Source: Gossypium raimondii (taxonomy: Eukaryota; Streptophyta; Magnoliopsida; Malvales; Malvaceae). From it: 64,000 nucleotides of DNA. A program made the translations under genes and the position numbers. The notes beneath the pieces are model-generated. The model saw only the letters and a list, made by a program, of their open reading frames with translations, ran no database searches and was not told where the DNA came from. The stretch covers positions 3,472,001 to 3,536,000 of the forward strand of contig NC_068565.1 of the NCBI RefSeq assembly GCF_025698545.1, written 5' to 3'. Each line of letters begins with the position of its first letter. Positions within the stretch are counted from its first letter, which is position 1. Positions 12,340-24,051 of the stretch are shown here, one piece after another.

Positions 12340-13473
12340 ATGTTCCCCAAACTTCATATATTACTCAAGTTTCGATTCCTTGTCTCCGCATCGAACCGCC
12401 ACTTTACACAGTCAGACTCTGTTTTACGAATTACCGCCACCTACTGGACGATCTGCCCAAACCAAGTTGAAAGCCCGAATGAAGAAGCTATAGAGCATCC
12501 GAGAGGCTCCATCGATATTTTCAAGCAATGGGGTTGCTTTGAAAACGATTTGTTGAAGATCTTTTCACGCCAACCTTCTTTGCGCAACGCTCAAGCTACT
12601 CCCCTTTTATCCAAACTCAACTTGCTGAGTAGCTTGGGACTCACCGGTTCCGACATTGTCAAGATGGTCAATTGTCGTCCTCGTTTCTTTTGTTCTCGTA
12701 TCAATAATTGCTTCGACGAGGGGATTGAGTTCCTCGTTAACCTGCTCGGGTCGCGAGAAATGCTTCATAAAGCACTTGTTAGGAACCCTTCACTCTTGAC
12801 CTATGATTTTTACAATACCATGAAACCAGTCATTGCATTGTACGAAGAGATTGACATTAGTGGAAATGATTTGATTGCTATGCTCATCTCCGTCCCACAT
12901 TGATCCCAAGGACTTCTTTCAATGAGGAGAAGATGGAATACATAAAGAAAACAGGGGTTTCAAAAGGTTCCAAAATGTACAAGTACATTGTTTCACTCAT
13001 CGGAATATCGCGGATCGAGACTATACGTGAAAAGGTGACTAACTTGGAGAAATTCGGATGTTCAGAGGAAGAGATTTGGAGTTTGTTGGGAAGTTCTCCT
13101 CTTATTTTGACACTCTCAGTTGATAAGGTTCAAAGGAACATGACATTTGTTTTGGGTAACCATGAAGATGAAGCTGTCTCCAAGAGTGGTGCTTGAGCAC
13201 CCGTTTTTGTTGTTCAGCAACCTCGAAGCCGTATTGAAACCGCGGATATCGTTGGCTCGGAAACTAAAGAAAATGGAGCTTGATCCGCAGATTAAAGGAC
13301 CGACCATGTTGACGGCACTGAGGATGACGGAAAATCGATTCTTGAATGTGTTTATTAAATGCCATCCGCAAGATGTGGCAAATGAACTGTTGGTGTTCTA
13401 TAAACATGCCAAAGGTCTCAAGCCATTGGCCGAATCATCGAAAAAAATACTGCGTAAAGGATTTCCATTTTGA
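12340..13473 (+). pseudogene. mTERF-family gene, copy 1, frameshifted
   Basis: It begins MFPKLHILLKFRFLVSASNR, a basic, serine-containing N-terminus plausible as an organelle-targeting peptide, and continues with mTERF helical repeats (LSSLGLTGSDIVKMV, NPSLLTYDF, KFGCSEEEIWSLL, VLEHPFLLF) to a TGA at 13473. mTERF proteins bind nucleic acid in mitochondria or chloroplasts and affect organelle transcript levels and splicing. The frame breaks twice. A one-base loss near 12890 (CTCCGTCCC here, CTCACGTCCC in copy 2) causes a stop at 12901. A net +7 change near 13162 then returns to the first frame. Many plant mTERF genes lack introns and no GT..AG pair repairs the breaks, so I call it a pseudogene. 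It faces the RLK fragment B tail to tail. Confidence 0.8.
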
Positions 13474-14213
13474 ACATTTTCGTTTGTTTGTTTGGTGCTG
13501 TCTTCATTTTCCTTTTGTTCATTCATGTCAAGGGATATTTAGATTAAATTTTCAGATTTATAACTTTTATTCTCGAAGGGATAATGTGAGACTCAAAATT
13601 TTGGGATATAAAAGGGGATGCCTCTTCGTGTTTCATTGGTGTTCTCTCTCTGCTTATATCCCTTATACTCCCCGTGATGAAGAGGTGAAATTTTTTCTAT
13701 GTATGATGGCTGGAGGGAATATAGATTATGGAACTCTACCATTATTAACTTTGTACGCTCAATTGGCACCATTGTTGTGGTACAAGTAGAAAAATGTGGG
13801 TTAAAACGTGTTTAAAGGCGTATTTTCTTTTTATTAAGAGTTTAAAGGAGATTATGATTTATGAACAGTAATTTTTAAGGTAAATCTTATTCTATATATT
13901 TTGACCAATGATTATTTTTATCCTTAATATAAATTTGTGTTAATTTTGGTTTGGATGATGTTTATTATTTTATTAATTACTTTTCAATGCGGATAAAATC
14001 TTGCACCAATTAAAATTCATATATTATCATTAATAAAAGATAAATAAATAAATTAAATCTTTTAAATGTCTTTATTAAATTAGTTTCTTATTTATATTCA
14101 AAGTTTATTAAATAGTATTATTTTATTTTATATAATTGATGTAAAGTAATATATAGGGCAAAATAATATAAAGCTAAAATGAAGTGAAATGTTTCTAACC
14201 TCATACAATATTT
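13474..14213. other. Shared 3' flanks between mTERF copy 1 and RLK fragment B
   Basis: Non-coding. It aligns with 23354-24051 between mTERF copy 2 and RLK D, which shows that the mTERF / RLK tail-to-tail pair was duplicated as a block. The first 300 bases look like mTERF 3' UTR; no coding frame is conserved across both copies. Confidence 0.6.
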
Positions 14214-14371
14214 CAACTTGTTATAGTACGAGTATCCAATGATTTACTTGACTCATCATTAGAGTTCTCACATGATGTTTCAAGAGGAAGTTGATGGAAT
14301 GGCTTAGGAGGCATTTTAAGGAGTTCAACATCAGAGTCAAGCATCTTCAAGACTTCACTCATTGAAGGACA
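14214..14371 (-). pseudogene. RLK fragment B: last ~52 codons of a kinase exon
   Basis: Minus strand. It encodes the C-terminal kinase tail ([27 protein letters not shown]) and a D/G-type ending (SLDTRTITS) with a TGA stop. The match to the RLK D exon stops abruptly at 14371, where the sequence becomes the 3' flank of another RLK copy (same text as 29340 onwards). It is a truncated remnant produced by recombination between array units and cannot encode a kinase. Confidence 0.85.
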
Positions 14372-14995
14372 TGTCAACAACAAAACAATAATGCCAACAC
14401 TCTCAAACGCAACAACAAAATGTTTTCGAAAAGGAAGTAGGCATCACACTTAGAGTAGTACAGAAATACTTGGATTGTAACCATGAAAAACGAAATAAGA
14501 TATCCAACATCCTCATCACAATGGATTCTCCTCTGATTCATTAGTAGCCTCTGCAATGTAATAACACGATTAAAAGTTATTGTAGCAGACTCTTATAAAT
14601 ATTAAAAAATTAACTTGTAAATGCATCGATCATGTCTAAATCTAATCTAAGTCAAGGTTGATCTAAACATGAAAATTCTAACCAACTCATCTCAATTGAG
14701 TCCAACTAAACCTAAACTAAATTGACACAAAAATCTATTTATATAATTTACTTTTAATTTATATATAATTTTAGTTATGATTTAAATTTATACATTTAAT
14801 ATTGAACAAATAATCAAATTAAAGAAAATTTATAATTATGAACAATAACTTAACACATAGGTAATTAAAGAAAATACTAATATATATATTTATATTTATA
14901 TATAAGGTAAAATAATATAAAGCTAAAAAGTGAGATAATGAAGTACAATGTTTCTAACCTTATGCAATATTTGAACTCGCTATAGTAACACTATC
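14372..14995. other. 3' flank of RLK fragment C
   Basis: Non-coding, aligned with 29340-29940 (RLK E) and 35440-36030 (RLK F) up to the kinase stop region. It carries no gene; the 60-codon minus-strand frame in it also occurs in E and F but is inside their 3' flanks and shares no recognisable domain. Confidence 0.6.
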
Positions 14996-15524
14996 CTATG
15001 GTGTACTTGGCTCATTATTAGAGTTCTCACAATTATGAACCTCTATTGATGTTTCAAGAGGAAGTTGATGGAATGGCTTAGGAGGCATCTCAAAGAGTTC
15101 AACATCAGATTCAAGTATCTTCAAGATTTTATTCATTGAAGGGCGATCAGAAGGTAGTAATTGTATACACCAAAAAGCAATTATTATCATCTTTTTCACC
15201 ATTACTTTTTCATTGTCAGAAATATCTCCGAACTCCAAGTCCTCTCCTTGATCCAATTGGTCATAAATCCAAGATAAAAAATATATTTGACTAGTGTGGT
15301 CAGCAAATGCGTTCACATTCTTTCTCCTTCCAACTATTTCCATCAATAACATTCCAAAACTATAAACATCGGCTTTGTATAAGATGCCTCAATATAAAGT
15401 GATGATTTTATAGGTTTCGTGCAATTCATAACATAAATAATGCTAACATCTAACCTTCCATCATAATAATTACCATAAGGATAAATATAAGAATAAGAAT
15501 AAGAATCTACAGAAGTAAGAGGAT
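14996..15524 (-). pseudogene. RLK fragment C: kinase C-lobe fused to an ectodomain piece
   Basis: 14996-15390 encodes the C-lobe from [14 protein letters not shown] through [14 protein letters not shown] to a premature TAG (TTG to TAG against RLK E). At about 15390 the kinase sequence jumps, in the same orientation, to the middle of exon 1 (15391-15524: [19 protein letters not shown]). The string GCCTC is present at both parental sites, so the fusion looks like a microhomology-mediated deletion that removed most of the kinase exon, the introns, exons 2-3 and the end of exon 1. The other side is cut into Athila LTR sequence. No kinase catalytic residues remain. Confidence 0.85.
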
Positions 15525-16159
15525 ACGTTTGAAGAATTTTTAGTGTGGATACGTTTCTTACAATTCCTGACTGGAAAGAATACCAGCCTAAAGCTAATTT
15601 AAAATTAGTGAAGCCTGAAATTAATCATACTTTGGTTGGTTATAGAAGTGGATTTGAATGGAAATAGTGGTAGGTGAAAGGGGAAGGGCTTGGAAAACAA
15701 TTAAGCTAAAACATTGAAATGGAAACAAAAGTTAGCGGAATGACTGCACTCTTACACACAAAGTAAGAAAGAAAATAAAATGATTTTTTTTCTATTCAAT
15801 TGCCAAGCAAATCAAGGTGTATTTTTTCAAGTTCACCATGGCACCTATTTATACATAAATAGTATGCTAAAATGTCTCACCTGCCCACTAATTACATGAA
15901 ATAAATATCAAATTTCTTTTCTAATTTTAGCTTTTATAAAGTCAAAAATCTTATCAGTCCCTAATGTCTCTAAATTTCTGATTTGACCCTTCTTCAATTG
16001 CTTATCCTTCAATTTAATCATTTTCTGCTTGTTTTCGAATTAAAGCATCCGAATTTCATTCCTAACAATATTTAAACATAAAATTCACCAATTAGCAGAA
16101 ATTAGTTCAAGAACAAATTGATTTGAGTACGTAAAATATGCAAAATAAATATACTATCA
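15525..16159 (-). mobile_element. Truncated Athila LTR
   Basis: Aligns with the last ~640 bp (plus-strand order) of the LTR at 7882-9291, ending ATACTATCA. Its left side is joined directly to RLK fragment C; the rest of the LTR and all internal sequence are gone. The right flank is the same as that following the other two Athila LTR ends. Confidence 0.75.
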
Positions 16160-19100
16160 GTATAATAATTTTATATTCAAATGGTTTAATCTAACTAATT
16201 ATTTTGAATTTCATTGTCATGAAAATATACAATTTATTATGATTAATTTTAAAATTATTATTTAGAACATTGTAAGTAAGATTAAGATGATCACATGTCC
16301 ATTTATTTATTTATAGATTTTAAATATAATTTAAAGGCCACTTGTTATTATTTAACTTTTGCTTGTGGAATTTTTCTTTCTATCAAATAATAATCTTTAA
16401 AATCATTATCTAAAAGGAAAAATATTAATATTTAAAAGGAACAAATCAATGAAACTCCCTTTTTTTTTTCTTTTTTCTTTTTTTGAATAAAAGTCAATGC
16501 AAGTATTAAGTCTTCTTTGAAAAACAAAAAACATTTAAGTCGCTAAGAGCGACAACAACCTTTAATTAAACAAATATAATGATAAGAATATATATATAAT
16601 ATTATTTGTCTGGTTTTCTTTTGGACGTATAATACTTGGCTACTTAATTTACTTATTTGATTATTTTATTTATAAATTAATAAAATGTTAATATTTTTAT
16701 TTCAAATGAAACATTATAATGTCAAAATATTTTATAAAAATACTTTTTATTGTTGTGTCCTGCATCCTTATTTTTTTAAAATTATCATATCACTGTGTTC
16801 ATATCATATCGTACCCGTATTACATGTTTGTGTCTGTGCTTCGTAAATAGTTTTTAAATGTTATTTTAGAATAATTATATATGTCTTCATTTATTTTGCA
16901 TGAGTTTAAAATAATAAAATTTAAATATAGAATATAAATTCTAATTAGTTTGCATACAAAATTATTTAACTAAATTTAGATTCAAATCTAAAATCTAAAT
17001 CTAAATTTTAATTATCATAACAATCAACTTAAATTAATTCAAAATCTTAAATTTGTTTCATTTTGAATGAAGTCTGGCTTAGCACAGTTGAATCATTATA
17101 TGTGTGCTTCGGGTAATTATTTATTTCGCCTCAATTGAAACCCACTTTTTTTTTTAGGAATTTCGGGTCTCTTTAGTTATTTTTTGAATCATTAGATATT
17201 GCAATTATTTAAATTTATTTTTATCAAAAAATAGAATAAAAGATGATGAGAGAAGAGGAGAGAGACCTAAGTCACAATTAATCAGCCTTACTCAAATATA
17301 CCTAATCCTAATTCTTAGTTATGTCTTTGAAATATTTTCATAAAGGCATGTGCTAAATAAATTGGATTGTCTCAATTTTATTTATTTAAAATCAAAACTA
17401 CATTTGTTTTTAAACAACATCCAACAATATATTTGATTCATCTAACCATTTATTTTAAACTATATTTATTTAAAAAGAATCAAATAGGAATCACTAAACA
17501 ACTTTATAAAATCGACAACACATCCAATATTTACAGTACAAAGAAATTAGATATAATATTGCCAACATTCTCATATACGGCAACAAAATTGTTCTAAAAC
17601 AAATGAATACTAAATGAATAAAATTGTTTATTATTACTTTGCCATCAATCTTAAGTTGGTGTGTGGGCTTAATTTAAGACTCTACATCAATATTATTAAT
17701 ACTAAAAATCTTATCACACGTATTTAGAATAAAATATTTAAGATAATACACAAAATGATGAAAAGTATAATTTAAAATTATTAATAATATATTAAATATA
17801 TACTATATTAAAATAAAAAATATTAGAATTTTAATATACAAAAATTTATATAGAAATATTTATTAAAGTTTTACATCAAGTTAAAAATTGAAATTGGTAA
17901 ACGTCCGCACTTCAAAAATCATTTTGATTTTATCATTGTTAATAACTTTCTATCGATTTACAAAATAATAATCAAAATACACACAAATATCTCACAAAAA
18001 CATTTTGTATTAAAATAAAGATTTAATTCTTGTTTTCGAATCGTATCGGGTTGATTTTATCAAAAACCTATTAATGTATCAGTTTAAAGAGACGTAAAAA
18101 TTTAATTGACCCGTAAACTGTATAAACTAGTTGAATCAATTTAAAAATCAGTTGAATTAATGATTGAATTAATTGAAGCATATTTTATAATTTTAATATT
18201 TTTTAGTATCACAAATTTTAATAAATTATTTAATTTGAACTAGACGAATAAAAATAAATGATTTAACTAGTTTAGCCAAGGTTGTTTGAATAGAACTAAA
18301 TCGACTGGTTATATCAATTAGATTGGCAACCTATAAGGGTGTTGATTCAAAATAAAATATTGAACCAGTTAATTCGAGAATTGATATAAATAGAACCAAA
18401 TAAAAAATTAATTAAACTAAATTTTAGTATTTTTATTTTAATAATTTATTTAATCAATAAGATTAATTAGAACAATGAACCAATGATTTAAATTTCATCA
18501 TAATCTAACTCTAAAAATTGTGGATTTGAGCGCTCCCAAATTTTCCTTCGCTTTCTCTCAGTCTCTCTCTGTTCTTCAACATCGTGTTTAGATCCGTCCC
18601 TCCCAGCCTTGAAAGATTCCGTCTTTGACCCTTCTTCGTTGAATCTATCAAACAAATTAGGGTTCCGATCTGTTACCTGTTGTGTTCGTTTAAAATTTTT
18701 TTTTCTTTGCCTCAAAATTTCATCTTCAGAAAAAGAGAGAGAGAGAGAGAGAGAGTTTTCGATTTTCCTTGATTTTGCTTGAGATTTATGTTCTAATCTG
18801 AAATCCATTACCTTAATGATTTGCTATATCGGTTCGATCTCCATTACGATTGCTTGCTTTTTGTATCGGATTTGGGGTTAAATCCAAGCTTGCGTGTTTT
18901 TACATTAAATCAGTAACCATCGGCTCAAACTCTACCCCTCTTTCTATCTGGAAAATTTTTACATTAAAACAAACGGAGTTTGAAAGTTAAAAATTGACAT
19001 TCCATTGAGTTTAAGTTTGAAAGTTTGGCTCAACTCACCGGTTACACCCGCTTACATGAAGTAGAAGCCCGTATTACATCAATACATCTGTGTGTGTGTT

Positions 19101-19212
19101 TTTTCCCGCTTCCTCTTCTTTCTTTTGGCCCTTTTTTTCCCTCTAAAAGCCGCACCTACAGCTTACTCCGTTCCCTGGCATTTGCCATTAAAATTACACT
19201 GAAAAAGCTCAC
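16160..19212. other. Second copy of the flank and mTERF upstream region
   Basis: Aligned with 9292-12339. It contains a T-rich stretch at 16456-16485 that copy 1 lacks and a (GA)n tract at 18733-18755. No gene seen. A reading frame at 19025-19372 starts earlier than the mTERF frame but ends in the same place as its counterpart in copy 1 and is out of frame with the mTERF repeats. Confidence 0.6.
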
Positions 19213-19663
19213 ATGTTCCCCAAACTTCATATATTACTCAAGTTTCGATTCCTTGTCTCCGCATCGAACCGCCACTTTACACAGTCAAACTCTGTTTTAC
19301 GAATTACCGCCTGCGCCACCTATTGGACGATATGCCCAAACCAAGTTGAAAGCCCGAATGAAGAAGCTATAGAGCATCCGAGAGTCTCCATCGATATTTT
19401 CAAGCAATGGGGTTGCTGTGAAAACGATTTGTTGAAGATCTTTTCACGCCAACCTTCTTTGCGCAACGCTCAAGCTACTCCCCTTTTATCCAAACTCAAC
19501 TTGCTGAGTAGCTTGGGACTCACCGGTTCCGACATTGTCAAGGTGGTCAATTGTCGTCCTCGTTTCTTTTGTTCTCGTATTGAGTTCCTCGTTAACCTGT
19601 TCGGGTCGCGAGAAATGCTTCGTAAAGCACTTGTTAGGAACCCTTCCCCCTTGACCTATGATT

Positions 19664-19668
19664 TTCAC
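19664..19668 (+). repeat. Target-site duplication TTCAC, left
   Basis: TTCAC lies immediately before the TG of the inserted element and again at 22682-22686 right after its terminal CA. Removing the element and one copy restores the mTERF sequence as seen at 12810-12830. Confidence 0.85.
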
Positions 19669-21074
19669 TGTCGAAATCATTTTTTTAAAAACAAAAATTT
19701 AGTTATCGACTTTGAAAACAAAAATTGGAGTCGCCACCGATCCATGATTTAGGTGTGATCGGCTCACCTTAAAAACAAATTTGGTCTACAAAATTTGAGA
19801 AAACAGGTTCGAGAGTCAGTTACGTACGAGGAAGGGTTAGCACCCTCGTAACGGCCAAAATCGGTACCAAATTGATTGTTTAATGTCTTGGTGTCAAAAA
19901 TTTGAAAAGATTTTGAATGAAAACTTTTAACTCATGAATGAATTAAAATGATAAAACATTTTGATTTCAAAGAAATAAAACATTACACCCAGTAAGTTAG
20001 GCCACAATATTTTTAAATCTTCAAAATTAAGTTTGTCTTTTGATTTTAAAACTCACATAGTTAAATCTAAGAAGGATATTCGGTTATTTAGGTCGAATGA
20101 AGAAAATCGAAACCCAATACGTTAGGGCACAATTTCTCAAAATTCCAAATACCGAATATTGCCTTTTGTTTTAGAAATTCTTATTTCAAGAGGATGAAAT
20201 GTCATGACCAGTAAGTTAGGACCCGACATCTTTGAATTTCCGAGAATAAGCTTTTATTTGAAATTTGTGTGATCTTATTGAAAAATAAATACTTGGCTTT
20301 CTAAATTCGTCGAAAAATAATCGAAATCCAATACGTTAGGACACGATTATTTTCTCGAGAATCATGAAGGCCAAATATTTTAGAAATTTATAAATATGAT
20401 GACTTTAATGCTTAACAAAAACAAAATATATTTTCTTTAAAAGTATGATAAAATGTTAGTGTATAACATGAAACCATCATTTTAATTTAAATTATATGTA
20501 TATGTACTCACAAAATAAAATAAGATATATAAGTAAATTTTAAAAATATGTATATATTAAAACATGTATATACAAGTATATGTATATAAAATAATAAAAA
20601 TAAAAAATATATAAAACAAAAAAACTTATTATAATTTCTAAGAAAATATGTATGTATATATATATGTGAAATGTATGAAAATAAGATAAAAATATAAAAG
20701 TATGCATATGTGTATATATTTACAAAGAAAAACAATATATATATATAAATATAATATATAAATAAACTAAGAAAATATATATATGTGTGTGTGAAAATAT
20801 GTATGTATATAAATGTATATATAAAATGAAATATATAACAAAAACGTAAGTATATATAACCTATAAAAACAATATGTATGTATATAACATAAAGAAGATC
20901 TATATATGTATGAATTATAAAATGGAAAAATGTATATATATATATGTAAACTATATATAAAAACTAAGAAAATAATATAATAATGAAATATATAAAATAT
21001 GCACATGTATTTTAAAACATTTAAAATATATACATATATTTATTATGAAACACAAACATATGCGTGTATATATG

Positions 21075-21114
<40 letters not shown>

Positions 21115-22681
21115 GCTTAATAACAATAACAATATTAACAAACTAATATATAATCTAATTTGTAAAAGCAAATACAATGGACTAAATTTGAATCAAAACA
21201 AAATTAAAAACACAAAATCCAATTAAAACAGAGGATGGATTTGCAAAATGCGTGCAACATGGAGGGCCAAAAGGGAAATTATTCCCACCCTTCCAAAACG
21301 TTGTGCAGCATGAGATTAAAATAAAACAAATTTAATATGTCATGGAAAAATTTGAAAACAAAAAAAAAAACAATGGTTTTGAAATGATGGAAAACATGAA
21401 AGGGTTAAAGACGTAAATAACCCATCAATGTTTAAAACCCATTTTAAAATCTAATTAAAACCCCATTTCATTTTCAGCAACAGCAGCCACAAGGGCTGCT
21501 TCATCTTCTCCTTTGCTCCTCACACCGAAATCAAGCAACAACGTCAACGGCGCGCCTCTTCTGGTAAGAGTCTTCCCTCCTTCTCTTTATTTTATGTTTT
21601 GCACACCCAGAAAAAAGAAAAAAAACAAAGAAATATCGAAGAAAGCGATAAAAATTGAAGATAATCACCTTTCGAAATTGAACTGCTATGTTTTTATTCC
21701 TTTTGTATTTCGTTTTACACTGACTTCTTTCTCTCCTTTTTTTTGTTCAATCCCCCCTTGTTACAAAAATCAATTCCTTTTTATCTCCCTCTCTTCCCTT
21801 TTACCATTTGCTGTCTGTACTGCCACTTAAATCCATTTTTCGCAGGTATGGAGATCGTGGAGGGCGACGTGGGTGATGGACGGTTGCTGTAACGTGAGGA
21901 TGACGTGCGATGCTAACTGCTGTTAGCCACTGCTTAGAGTTAGGCTGGGATTTGGGTTAGTGACTTGGGCTTGTAATGGGTTTGGGCTTTAGGCTTAGTT
22001 GAGTCCGGGTCAAAAATTGGATATTTCGATTATTTTCTCGAGAATCATGAAGGCCAAGTATTTATTTTTCAATAAGATCATACAAATTTCAAATAAAAGC
22101 TTATTCTCGGGAATTCAAAAATGTCGGGTCCTAACTTACTGGTCATGAAATTTCGTCCTCTCGAAATAAGAATTTCTAAAACAAAAGGCAATATTCAGTA
22201 TTTGGGATTTTGAGAAATTGTGCCCTAACGTATTGGGTTTCGATTTTCTTCATTCGACCTAAATAACCGAATATCTTTATTAGATTTAACTATGTGAGTT
22301 TTAAAATCAAAAGACAAACTTAATTTTGAAGATTTAAAAATATTGTGCCCTAACTCACTGGGTGTAATGTTTTATTTCTTTGAAATCAAAATGTTTTATC
22401 ATTTTAATTCATTAATGAGTTAAAAGTTTTCATTCAAAATCTTTTCAAATTTTTGACACCAAGACATTAAACAATCAATTTGGTACCGATTTTGGCCGTT
22501 ACGAGGGTGCTAACCCTTCCTCGTCATGTGAATCGACTCCGAACTGTTTTCTCAAATTTCGTAGACCAAATTTGTTTTTAAGGTGAGCCGATCACACCTA
22601 AATCATGGATCGGTGGCGACTCCAATTTTTGTTTTCAAAGTCGATAACTAAATTTTTGTTTTTAAAAAAATGGTTTCGACA
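19669..22681 (-). mobile_element. Palindromic LTR insertion with two inverted U5 ends
   Basis: It starts TGTCGAAATCA and ends TGGTTTCGACA. The outer ~660 bp (19669-20335 and 22015-22681) are inverted repeats of each other. Read on the minus strand from 22019, the body looks like a Tat/Ogre-type LTR of the same layout as 44740-47459: CCAATTTTTGACCC near its start, a GC-richer stretch, an AT microsatellite zone, periodic CCTAAC motifs and a GGTGGCGACTCC block near the end. The expected initial TGTAAGA is lost and replaced by an inverted copy of the element's own 3' (U5) half. There are no coding frames. The 5-bp TTCAC duplication shows it entered as one unit. Confidence 0.75.
20440..21120. repeat. 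AT-rich microsatellite zone inside the LTR insertion
   Basis: Long runs of TATATG/ATATA-type sequence ending in an (AAT)n array at 21077-21112. Equivalent AT zones occupy 45940-46400 and 54290-54750 in the Tat LTRs. Minus-strand reading frames here encode only Tyr/Ile/Phe-rich strings and are not genes. Confidence 0.75.
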
Positions 22682-22686
22682 TTCAC
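22682..22686 (+). repeat. Target-site duplication TTCAC, right
   Basis: Partner of 19664-19668; it directly follows the terminal CGACA of the palindromic element. Confidence 0.85.
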
Positions 22687-23353
22687 AATGCCATGAAACT
22701 AGTCATTGCATTGTACGAAGAGATTGGCATTAGTGGAAATGATTTGATTGCTATGCTCATCTCACGTCCCACATTGATCCCAACGACTTCTTTCAATGAG
22801 GAGAAGATGGAATACATAAAGAAAACAGGGGTTTCAAAAGGTTCCAAAATGTACAAGTACATTGTTTCACTCATCGGAATATCGCGGATCGAGACTATAC
22901 GTGAAAAGGTGACTAACTTGGAGAAATTCGGATGTTCAGAGGAAGATATTTGGAGTTTGTTGGGACGTTATCCTCTTATTTTGACAGTTATTTTGAAACT
23001 CTCGGTTGATAAGGTTCAAAGGAACATGACCTTTGTTTTGGGAACCATGAAGCTGTCTCCAAGAGTGGTGCTTGAGCACCCCTTTTTTTGTTGTTCATCA
23101 ACCTCGAAGCCGTATCGAAACCGCGGATATCGTTGGCTAGGAAACTAAAGGAAATGGAGCTTGATCCGCAGATTAAAGGACCGATCATGTTGACGGCATG
23201 AGGATGACGGAAAATCGATTCTTGAATGTGTTTATTAAATGCCATCCGCAAGATGTAGCAAATGAACTGTTGGAGTTCTATAAACATGCAAAAGGTCACA
23301 AGCCATTGGCCGAATCATCGAAAAAAATACTGCGTAAAGGATTTCCATTTTAA

Positions 23354-24051
23354 ACATTTTCGTTTGTTTGTTTAGTGCTGTCTTCGTTTTCTTTTTGTTC
23401 ATTCATGCCAAGGGATATTTCGATTAAATTTTCAGATTTATAACTTTTATTCTCAAAGGGATAATGTGAGACTCAAAATTTTGGGATATAAAAAGGGATG
23501 CCTCTTCGTGTTTCATTGGTGTTCTCTCTCTGCTTATATTCCTTTTACTCCCCGTGATGAAGAGTTGAAATTTTTTCTATGTATGATGGCTGGAGGGAAT
23601 ATAGATTATGGAACTCCACCATTATTAACTTTGTAGGCTCAATTGGCACCATTGTTGTGGTGCAACTAGAAATATGTGGGTTAAAACGTGTTTAAAGGCG
23701 TATTTTCTTTTTATTTAAGAGTTTAAAGGAGATTATAATTTGTGAACAGTAATTTTTTAAGGTAAATCTTATTCTATATATTTTGACCGATGATTATTTT
23801 TATCCTTAATATAAATTTGTGTTAATTTTGGTTTGGATGATGTTTATTATTATTTTAATTACTTTTCAATGCGTTGCACCAATTAAAATAAATTAAATCT
23901 TTTAAACGTCTTTTATAAATTAGTTTCTTATTTATTTTCAAAGTTTATTAAATAGTATTATTTATTTTATATAATTAATGTAAAGTAATATATGGGGCAA
24001 AATAATATAAAGCTAAAATGAAGTAAAATGTTTCAAACCTCATACAATATT
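23354..24051. other. Shared 3' flank between mTERF copy 2 and RLK D
   Basis: Non-coding; aligned with 13474-14213. It lacks about 50 bp present near 13990-14040 of the other copy. Nothing else recognised. Confidence 0.55.

Larger units (their letters stand above)
19213..23353 (+). pseudogene. mTERF-family gene, copy 2, split by LTR insertion
   Basis: The 5' part (19213-19668) matches copy 1 to LTYDFH, apart from an in-frame loss of the NNCFDEG stretch. A 3013-bp element then interrupts it, flanked by the 5-bp duplication TTCAC. The 3' part (22687-23353) resumes at NAMKLVIALYEEIGISG and has its own lesions: an extra T in CCCCTTTTTTT near 23088, and one base lost in GACGGCATGAGG near 23198. 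The frame around 12890 that is broken in copy 1 is intact here (ISRPTLIP), so the two copies died independently. A 12-bp in-frame difference near 22990 is neutral. Confidence 0.85.

Noticed and set aside
12215..12493. 92-codon frame overlapping the mTERF start (and 19025-19372 in copy 2)
   Set aside because: Different frame from the mTERF repeats, no domain, and it ends shortly after the mTERF start.
12890..13170. An intron explaining the mTERF copy 1 frame breaks
   Set aside because: Both breaks are single-site indels relative to copy 2, with homologous sequence continuous across them and no GT..AG pair.
20508..21006. Tyr/Ile/Phe-rich frames on the minus strand
   Set aside because: Translation of AT microsatellite DNA inside an LTR; same for frames at 45767-46282 and 54128-54772.
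19669..22681. A classical TIR DNA transposon
   Set aside because: Ends are TG..CA with a 5-bp duplication, and body plus ends match a Tat-type LTR; no transposase.
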